DNA of 64,000 nucleotides, taken from contig NC_057925.1 in NCBI RefSeq assembly GCF_018873765.1, forward strand, positions 49,488,010 through 49,552,009, written 5' to 3'. Both the position numbers and the translations under genes were made by a program. Source of the DNA: Telopea speciosissima (lineage: Eukaryota > Streptophyta > Magnoliopsida > Proteales > Proteaceae). Positions within the stretch are counted from its first letter, which is position 1, and each line of letters starts with the position of its first letter. Below the pieces are notes generated by a model. It saw nothing but the letters and a program-made list of their open reading frames with translations. It ran no database searches and was not told the DNA's origin. Positions 55,189 to 64,000 of the stretch are shown piece after piece.

Positions 55189-58135
55189 ATGGACTATAAA
55201 GCAGCTCTCTAGTCAGTTGTGTAATATTTTTTCTCCACCCTTCCTGTATCAAAGTATCTACATTGTTGCAACTTGCAACCGCAAAGAATAAATTTGATTA
55301 GAGTCATGGATGTCTCGTGTTTGTCTGGAAAAAAATATCCATGTCGGCATATAGGTCCACTACAATAGAGCTGAGGCTGTTGGAATTCTCTCCCTTTGCC
55401 CAACTCTGCTAATAAATCTTTTGATTTTCTCATTTTTTGTTGGCTCCTCAACCGTGCTAAGAATCCACGATGTGAAAGAACCGAAGAATAGAACATTTAT
55501 TTTTTGGGAAAGAAGAAATGGAGCAATTTGGTTGCAGTACATTGTAGTATTGTCATTCTTCTTCAGTCTTCCTCAACAATGGCCAATCTGTGATTCTGTG
55601 ACCATTGCTGATAAGAAGGCACTACCAGTGAATATGAGCAGGTTGGTTACTGAACAATTTTTGATGATCCTTCAAAAGCAAACCATCTTTAGTTCTGCAA
55701 GTTGAGAATTGTTCTGAAGCTGGTGAGTTGGTGGGCCTCAATAGTGTTGGGAGCTTCATCTTTCCCTTTATCATTCCAAATGTAATGTTCTAATTCCTTA
55801 TAAATGCAAAACTCTCGATAAAGGTCAGTCAAGCGGATTCTCCAGGATGGATGTCTGGAAAAGTGATTCATTTGGGCCAAATCGTCATACACGTTACCGA
55901 CAGTGTCCTCCTCCTTGTTAGGGAGTCCGTTAAAAGTTGTCTCAACCTCAAATTGCTAGATTTAAAAATCAGATTTGGATCTTTTGAATTGGCTGATTCG
56001 GATAGGAAATGGCAGCGATCGATCTTGATTTCCATCTAATTTGAATTGGCCTCTCCTTCCAACTTTTCCAGGGTTTTGCCCGTGCGTGGTCAATACTGGC
56101 AGCTTTTGTATAGATGTCAGCCAAATTTTTTTTTTAACCAAATCCGTATCGGAATTGGCTGGACCTGATTCAGAGGCTGATTCTGTCTTTTAAAACCTTG
56201 TTCCTCCCCCACCTCGAATGTGAATCAGCTCGACCCAATTCAGAATCTGTTACAGTTGTTTCATCTCACGAGCATACACAATGAAGCAAGCCTACCCCAC
56301 TTCTATTGTGTATTTTAGATCTCTTTTGTTATCTTCAAGTGAGCGTAATTGAGAGGGCAAAGATCCATGCCTATGAAGTCCGGTAGTCTCCGTTGGTATC
56401 AGAACCATTACAAAGTTGAAGAGAACTAGTAGGGAAGACTGTTGCTTGCTTACTGGCAATGGAAGACCTAATTGCTTGCTTCAATTAAATAACTCATTTG
56501 TTTTAAACTTTGATGATAGTGACAAATTTAATTGAAGTTACAGCGAGGAAATCTCCCAGGTTACAAGGAAATTTTGATTAGGTCATGCCATGTGATATGC
56601 TATGAGTTTGGTAGCTCCTCTCACATTAGGCTTCTGTTTGGTGCTTAACTTATATGATGGGAGTTCAGTGAATGCTGCCTAAACAATTCCTTCTTTTAGA
56701 AGGCTTTTAGATGGTTAAACCCTGTCAAGCCCTCTTGAATGAAAAGTCTCCTTGGGGTTCAGCAGCGTTGCCTAACATCTGTCGGATAGATAAAATGAAA
56801 CCATAATTGAGAGGTTCTACAAACAGCAGGGTTTAAAACATGGAATCGGGATCCGGTTTGGTTCGGTCAGCCAGAATCAGGATTGGTGTTGGTCTATTCA
56901 ATGCCAATTCTTAAAACGCTGCCTAATGTCATTTAGGGTTCTTTTTTATAAAAGGATCAGACGAGCCAGATCATCCGGAATCAGGATCAGACCGATCCCA
57001 AATCTTGAAACACTTCCCCACAGCGGCACCAGCCCATGTTATTCAATTTGCAGACCTTCAGCAACCACTTGATCCACTGAAGCCAGATCATCTGATGACA
57101 TGACATAAAATCATCTCTCTGCAACTAGGCAGCCCAAAGATGCATTTGCTGTAGAGTGCTAAGAAGGTACTAGTAAATATAACCTTGTGTTGTCCATAAA
57201 AAATTTGCAATCATTCCATTTGCTAAGAAGTATGCAAAATTGCTAGTAACTAAAGGTGAGAAACAGCTTCAGGTAGCTAGAGGAATTCACATAACTGACA
57301 ATAATAATAAGAATACAACATTTCAAGGCAGTCCTCCAAGGCCAATTTACATTCTACAAATCCAAATGAAAAAGCTACAACTCTTTTTTACATCCCTTTT
57401 CTTCTTTACATGGGATATCCTCCAATATCAACAAATTATATTGAGTACATAGATAACCTGCTGCTACACATCACGGACCAACCGCCCGCCCCCTAACCCC
57501 CAAAAAACAAGAAGCGTAATAGTAATGTTTTTCTGCTTGACCCCAAAGTAATGTATCACCACCCATGTTGCCACGGTTGATGATCCTCTCAAGTATATCC
57601 ACAAGGGGGAAAAATTATAAAACCAGAGATGAAATGTACACAAGCACATCGACATTGAATTTTTTTGGGTGTTGGGGGGGGGGGGAGGGGGAGGGGGGAG
57701 AGGGGGAGACATGAGATGTTTTTTCCCGTTCCTAGAAAGGGTAAAACATGTATTCATGCCTCAAAAAGGTAAGAGAAACGGCAACCATGGGACTAGTTGA
57801 ACAGAGGCAGGAGAGTAACATTCAGTGTTGTGATCAGAAGACATCACAATCCACCGGTTGTTGCTGGTGAAGCATTCCAAAATTCCACCTGAACTCTCAT
57901 TATTTGAGCTTCAGAATCAGAACTAACCTCCTAAATCAGCCTTTCCTTTACCCCTCGATGATAAATTATTTTACAGATGACAACCCTGCGCTGCTGTGAA
58001 ACAAGGGTATAATTTGTCATTGCAAAAAAAAAGGGAACAGATCAAATCACTCAAATACAATCAATTTGGAATTTTCCAAAGTTGATCTTAAAGCAGCCTT
58101 TTTCTTTCTATAACCTATGGTTTAAAACTGTACTC
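55189..58135. other. Spacer between two convergent genes
   Basis: The left part should hold the 3' UTR of the chloroplast-protein gene and the right part that of the CONSTANS-like gene. 55930-56240 and 56830-57010 have GAATCAGGAT / GATCCGG dispersed-repeat words. A long G-run with A interruptions lies at 57667-57707. No gene is seen. Confidence 0.5.
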
Positions 58136-61100
58136 TCAGAAGCTTCTGGTTTGGCACAATGGGTCATAGTCATAGGCATCGCCTGCCTTAACAAACCGGC
58201 CCTTCACACGCCTTCTTACATCGGCCCTGGCCTTGCGAGAGGCATACCTGATCTGCTTCTCAAACCTGTTTGACAGTAGAAGGAACTATATAAAATCTCT
58301 TTCATCACATGGAACTCCAGAGAGGAAATCTATTGAATATTAATGCCCACATATGCGTATGGATGTATATCAAAGACTGCCAATTATGTTAGTTCATTTC
58401 GCAAGAGGGATGCAAGCAAGATGGACAAACCCACGAAATTAAAGGGGGGAGGAAAATAGAAGAAAAGAGTTATTTTAAATTTTAGATAGAACACAAGCAT
58501 ACACTAGAAACTACCCTTTTAATATCAACTTAATTGCTTCAGTGAATAAAGGAAATTGGACGGAAAATTGCTGAAAGTGGTTAAGTATGTTAATGAAAAT
58601 ACTTTGCGGAAACATTTACCTCCTACTATTCCTCTTGGCCTTGTAACGCATGACAGCACTGTCCCTGCTAGCTGATGGGAATGAATTCTCTTGACAGGGA
58701 GGAAGCCATGGAGGCTCACCCATTAAAATCATTGATGATACGCCACAGTCTTGGTAATCTCCACCACTACTTTCTCCAGTCAAGCCAGAAAATGAAAGCG
58801 AGAGGCTTGAATGGGCTTGCCTTGAAGAAAAACAGAGGTTAGGTTCAGTTTTGCTGCTGATTATGGAATCAGCAGACGCTGCATTGCTACATTCTGGCTG
58901 CAGTGCTTTGATCTGTCCAGCCAAAGACCCCTGGAACAAGAGATACTAAATCCTAAATCATTTGGCAAAAGTGAGGAATTACACAATACGAATGTCAGAT
59001 GTAAGAGACAGAGCAAGATACTCATCAACTACTGACTGATCAAGGTATATATGAAACCATATTATGTTCACGTAAAAATGGCATACAGATAAAGATCCCT
59101 ATGGTCAATATATCCATCTGATAAGAAATGCTTTTTCCTTTCTTTTTTATGGCACCCACCGGGGGGGGGGGTTGTGGGGCATAAATCACAATCTAAACTA
59201 TCTATGGTTTAACTTACAAGTGCTCAAGTATAGGGGGAAAAAGAGGGGAGTTGCATATACAGTGCGAAGAGGCATATTTCGTGCAGAGGGAATGCAAGGA
59301 TAATAGATCCCAGGTATTTGATAAGAATATTTGCATCCACAGGTACAGGAAATCATTTCCTTGGGGAACCAGAAGAATGCAGCATGCACATGAGTGGGAT
59401 CATGCTCTGCATCTGGTAGTTATTTGACTGTCAAAAACAAATTTAACTTATCCAAAAACTATTATCATTTGGGTTGGGTTGCCTTCTTAATCAAGACCTC
59501 TCCTAGTAGACTTATCACCTGTTGGTAGGCAATATTTGCACAGGGATAAAGTATTCGTCAATAACCAACTCAATTCCTTCTTAACCAACCCCCCCTTTTG
59601 TTGGGAAGGGGGAATTAGAAATTATACTCCACCTAACTAAAATTTCTTTGAAACACATTATGCCTCTCTCACGGCCATCAAGATCGCATTTGGAAACCAA
59701 ATGGAATGAAATCATTTCATTCGTTCTTTTTTCTAGTCCGTAATGTTTGAAATGTTTTCCAAGATGATATAATTACAAATTTACACTTTCTCAGCGTCTT
59801 ACCGAATGTACAAAATTTTGGTGAGTCAAAATGGTGAAAAAAATCATCATAGGCAGAGTAAGAACCTTTTCCTGCTGTTCAAGAATGAACTTGAATTCCT
59901 ACCAAAGAATAGATTGGACTTGAAACAGTTTTAGCACCCCCAAAAAATGAAAAGGTTTTACTTTTGAAAGTTGGTAGAAGAACATTCTAGAGCTACCCCA
60001 GGAAAAAAAAGTTCACAGACATGTAGTACAGTGGAACATAACCATGAAAGCAAAACCCTAGCACTTAAAAGTAATTTTGCAAACCAGAAGTAATAAATTA
60101 AGAGAGAGTTTATTCAACCATAAGATTATAAGGAAAGACACAAAACCCACAATAGAAGAATGACTAAGAAAAAACCTGTGTCACAAATTCACCCTGACTG
60201 TTGGAATCTGCAGCAGACATGTCCTTTGTCCCAAACAAGGTATCAATCCCACCATTCTCAAAAATCTTTTCTGAATTATTTTGGAACATACCAAAGAGTT
60301 CTTCATAGTTCTCAAAGTTCATATCAACATCATCCACACTGAAATCTTCATAAAGATCATCATCTTCACAGACTCCAAGGATCTTTGTTCCAGGGCAGCT
60401 CAACTGCAGATCAAATAACAGAATAACTTTTACAAGTGAGAAATGGTTTTGGGGGGTGGGACTGGAGGAGGGGGTTTAAAAGCTTCAAAACTGATAGAAG
60501 TGGAAAGCAAAAAAGAAATTTCTTACTTGCATTAAACTAAATAGAAGAATTAACCATAGGTGTGCAACATTATTACCTCCTTTCTTATCTTTCTCAAGTT
60601 TAACAACTACAATACATTTATAAAAAATAAACAAAAAGGGCGTACCCAGTGCGCAAGGCTCCCTCCACAGTGGGGTCTGGGGAGGGTCATAATGTAGGCA
60701 GCCTTACCCCTGTTTCAAACAGAGGCTGTTTCCAGACTTGAACCTGTGACCATTTGGTCACAATGGAGCAACCTTACCGTTACACCAAGGCCTGCCCTCT
60801 ACTACAACACAGTTATACCTCACTTTAAACTGCATCCAGTAAAGAAAAATTGATTGCAGCAGTGAACACACCCGTGTATCGGTATAAGAAAACATTCAAT
60901 TTAGCAACCTCCTCAGGAGAGGTTGTCAATGTGACTATCACATCATTAGTGATATGCCTAATCACAACACATTCAGGACTTCAAGATTCCGATGGAGAAT
61001 TCTGGGATAACTTAGAATCCAGCAAAACTAAAGGTGCATATTTGGGAAAGTAAGATTTCAGTGAAAACTATGAAACTAAGACCAATAAGTAAACACAAAG

Positions 61101-62488
61101 ACATATCCAGAATCTGTCTGTCAAACCTATGAAAATATATCTGTAAAATATATGAAACTAAACAAATCACATCAGAAATGGAAGTAATATTTCTATGATC
61201 TGCAACATTACTGGTTCCTGTGGTTGTTTTCCATCAAGACAACTAATTTCAAAAGCATTATCATTATTTTTTTTATCACCATGCTATTTATCTACATCAC
61301 TAAGAGCATCAGTAAGATTTAAGCAGGCAAATGCAATTGCAGAGAAGTTGTAGCAGGAAACACAAAAAATATATGCAGAAAAACATAGTTAGGCATTTAA
61401 CTAGTAGAATATTGTGGCAGTCTACCAATGACAACATCCCAATGCAGACACAGGCAGGGATTGGAACAACATAAACAGAGCCAAACTGAAAGATTTCTGT
61501 CCAAACCTATAAAACCAATTAAAAGTGAAGAAAATTAACATAGAAGAGGGGGAGACAGAATGAGTGGTAAGAGAAGAGCCTGCCGAATGTACAACAGATT
61601 CCTGTCTCTCATGCAACCACTGAATAGATTGGACCTTTAAGACAATTTGAAAAGAGAAGGCCAAACGCAGAGAAAAATGTTTTATAGAAGGAATAGTTAT
61701 GGTCATGTAAAAAGCCCCAGCATCGGAGAGCTCTTCCATGGAAACCAAATTGGATGGAGGTCCCATATCCCTGCATGTTTGCAAAGTGTATCACTGTGTT
61801 GTTGGTAGACTGTTCTCAGCCAACGCAATCAGTCTCTAAGATTTCCAACATGAAAGTCTTTGAACATGTTAATAAAAAATATTTCAAAATGATAAGTCAC
61901 CTTGGTTGTGATTGGATCCACAGATCCAGATGGCTGATCTACACAGCATGGCATGGGATCCGGTGCAGGCACTGAAGAGGATCCCACCCACATACCAGAC
62001 TTATCAACACCTTCCACATCTTTCATTCTGCTTGCATCAGCAAGGTCTATAGTGCTGATATTTTCGGTAGGCCCCCAACAACTACTGGCGTTGTCCTCGT
62101 CGATGCTCATTAAAGCCATTTTCTTTTCACAATTAGAATCATCTGTAGATGGGAACTCCAGAATAAATGACCAGATCTTAGAAAGTTCTGCTGCAGAAGG
62201 GCACCCTGAGTAACAGTTGATTGTCTGCCTCTTATGTGTTGTACCCAAGGTTGAGCTGCCATGCCCATTCCAATCGCAATTTTGACAAAGTGATATCTTC
62301 TCTTCAAGACACCTAACTGTGGCAGATTGAGAATTGCATCTTTCACATAGAAGGGTCCTTAAATGGCGTCTAGAAAGAGCATTTGCAGAGTGGACATTCC
62401 GGTCACAGGACAAACATAGGCAAGCAGCATCAGACCGGCAGTATACCATCGATCGTTGCTCCCCACAGAAATCGCATAATTGACCCAT
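58136..62488 (-). CDS. CONSTANS-like B-box/CCT protein, COL9/COL10 (BBX7/BBX8) type
   Basis: Four coding exons, minus strand: 62488-61901, 60403-60176, 58930-58620, 58265-58136. Junctions are GT-AG with clean phase, giving 418 aa. Two B-boxes open the protein: C5, C8, C17, D20, C25, C28, H33, H42 and C48, C51, C60, C68, C71, H76, H85. The middle holds [17 protein letters not shown] and exon 2 has [19 protein letters not shown] with ENYEELFGM. Exon 3 contains [20 protein letters not shown]. The CCT domain straddles the last intron: [11 protein letters not shown], then [20 protein letters not shown] and [16 protein letters not shown]. Order and wording match Arabidopsis COL10/COL9 from memory. 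COL9 delays flowering by repressing CO and FT; B-box proteins are nuclear transcription regulators. Length is close to the ~370-400 of relatives. The first intron holds an Au SINE. Confidence 0.93.
58931..60175 (-). other. Intron 2 of the CONSTANS-like gene
   Basis: Non-coding. Contains a G-run at 59161-59170 and a run of C at 59589-59594. No repeat boundary recognised. Confidence 0.6.
60606..60815 (-). mobile_element. Au-type SINE in intron 1 of the CONSTANS-like gene
   Basis: The body spans 60621-60800 and reads on the minus strand. Its tRNA-related head has TTGGTGTAACGGTAAGG (A-box region) and AGGTTCAAGTCTGG (B-box region). Then come the typical words GGGTAAGGCTGCCTACATTA, TGACCCTCCCCAGACCCCAC and GGAGCCTTGCGCACTGGGTA. 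This matches the Au SINE of many angiosperms. A T-rich tail ends it. ACTACAATACATTTA (60606-60620) and ACTACAACACAGTTA (60801-60815) match at 13 of 15 positions as the target duplication. Confidence 0.92.
60816..61900 (-). other. Rest of intron 1 of the CONSTANS-like gene
   Basis: AT-rich, non-coding, with small open frames that show no features. The frame at 61422-61784 is not coding, as it lies wholly in the intron. Confidence 0.55.
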
Positions 62489-64000
62489 GTTTTACTCTCA
62501 CCCTTCTATTGGATCAGAACCCTAATACAATCAACCTCAATAAGTTTTCCCAAACTTCTTGTCAGATGATAACTAGACTTCCCGAAATCAGCTTCTTTTA
62601 TGAACCACGATCCTGTTGAATGGGATAAATCTTCAAAGGGTGTTATATAGACCAAAACTCAGCAATATGTCACTGCCACAAGATAAGAACAGAAAACAAC
62701 ATAGAATTTGGTAAGGGCAACTGAATTGTTTCAATCAGACACCAGGGACAAAATAGTTATACCTTATCATTGAGTAGAAAAAGACATGCATATCCTAGGT
62801 CTAGTAACAAATATGGCATTGAATATAGCTGAATGGAGAAAAAAGATCCAAATGGTAAGACTGAGTTGAGTTGAGAAGAAGAAGACCATTGATCCTCAAC
62901 ATTTTTCATCTTCGTTACAAGTGCCAAGAAAGTGTTATTGACATTCATGGATCATTTGAACGTCTACTTCCGTTTATTTGAAAATTTGCCTTTCAGGATC
63001 AATTGCACCATTATTATTCTTCACCACTTATTTCCTTATTAACAGAAGTGTAAAATTGCCATTGGAGAGGGGGGGGGATTTCCAAACACAACTCCAACAG
63101 CTTCAATCTTAAGCAAACGAACATGTTAAAGAAGAAATCTTGACAAAAAAAATAAAGAAATGTACAACAGAGACGATGAGGCAGAGGAGAATTGCTTAAA
63201 AAACAAATATATAATAATAATATAGAAAGAAAGAAAACTACAAGGTTCACTCGCACACGTTCCTCTACTGCGTGAACTGGTATGCAACCTTTACCTACCT
63301 ACAAGGTTTGCTGAAAACTTTCTAACATCCGAGCAGATCGGAATTAAAAGTCATACAAATATACAGGAAAACAAGCATTGGTGTCTTTATTTGATGAGTA
63401 ATGGGGAACAAGAGACTTTTGAAGATAATATCACAAAGGGGCTAAAAATGGCAAATGAGTTCAAATCTAGCTTATGGAGCTCTCCTTTTCCCATGTTTAT
63501 TATATATAATTTATTTGGCAGAAGAGAAAACCGTCGGAAATTGAAAACAAACAGGAAAAATCCATGTTTTTCAACAGAAAGCGAATTGAAAAAAAAAACA
63601 TTTATAAAAATTACTCCACCAAAATTCCTGCTTGAAAATTCAATTTCTAAAGCAATCCAAAACAGGCTTCCATCAAATAACCACAAGATATCTCAAAAAT
63701 TAGATTCAAATATGAAAAGCACACAAAGCTCCACCTCTCACCATTCTCAACGGACCGTCGTGACAGAAAAAAGCAGCTGTTCATCACAAACGCACACTAA
63801 AAAAATAAAGAACCTCAACTTTACTATACCCCTGAGAATTATTCAGACAAGAAACCGGATTAGTCATGAGTTCAACTTTCCTTGAAGGCAATCTAGAACA
63901 CAGAGTAGCTAATTCGACTACTTACATGTAAAACAAAACAAGAAACCTCAACAAAGAAACAGAAAAGCAGAGCAGAAGAAAATTTCTGAAGTAACGCAAC
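62489..64000 (-). other. Leader and upstream region of the CONSTANS-like gene
   Basis: A possible leader intron is suggested by the minus-strand acceptor TTCAACAG (exon from 62612) and donor candidates AAG/GTATAAC at about 62762 or ACAT/GTAAGT near 63926. None is certain. If the latter is right, the first exon extends beyond the window. A G-rich run lies at 63070-63076. The 164-codon plus-strand frame at 63391-63885 is not supported as a gene. Confidence 0.35.

Noticed and set aside
63391-63885. 164-codon open frame, plus strand
   Set aside because: Lys/Ser/Asn-rich with no motif, lies opposite the likely leader region of the CONSTANS-like gene, and is explained by AT-rich composition.

Overview
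This is a stretch of nuclear DNA from a flowering plant. The genes have introns with GT-AG junctions and recognisable plant families: an NPH3/BTB protein, a XERICO-type RING-H2 protein, a P-class PPR protein, a CONSTANS-like B-box/CCT protein, a small CLCSPTTH 'serine-rich' protein and a chloroplast protein. The spacers are AT-rich and full of short repeats, MITEs, microsatellites and an Au-type SINE. I cannot name the species; a woody or early-diverging eudicot would fit, but that is a guess.

Layout, left to right. 1-7 kb is gene-free, with two foldback elements and a poly(A)-tailed retroposed piece. 7.1-8.4 kb holds a small plus-strand gene with a leader intron (98 aa). 13.9-17.2 kb is a five-exon NPH3-family gene (587 aa, plus). 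Convergent to it is a XERICO-like RING-H2 gene (148 aa, minus, 17.9-19.4 kb with leader). 19.5-32.9 kb is a long repeat-rich spacer with a LINE remnant, foldbacks, a hAT-type MITE and a possible larger DNA transposon. 32.95-34.94 kb is an intronless mitochondrial-type PPR gene (minus). 35.2-40.7 kb carries two foldbacks, a 195-bp tandem repeat and a complete but non-autonomous LTR retrotransposon.

40.7-55.2 kb is a plus-strand gene for a 159-aa chloroplast-type protein, resembling what I recall as EMB1303/YELLOW LEAF 1. Its leader appears to be split by a 6.3-kb hAT-like insertion, which itself contains a second, inverted member of the same family and a MITE. Both hAT-like copies carry related captured sequence; one retains an F-box coding segment and the other has lost it. 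58.1-62.5 kb is a four-exon COL9/COL10-like gene (418 aa, minus) with an Au SINE in its first intron.

The genes do not form an operon or an evident cluster. Several are light- or hormone-related by family (NPH3, CONSTANS-like, XERICO), but nothing here shows that they act together. The most notable structure is the nested hAT insertion in the leader of the chloroplast gene, followed by a set of ~150-185-bp foldback elements with 9-11-bp target duplications, similar ends and different arm sequences. All identifications are from reading the sequence; no database search was run.
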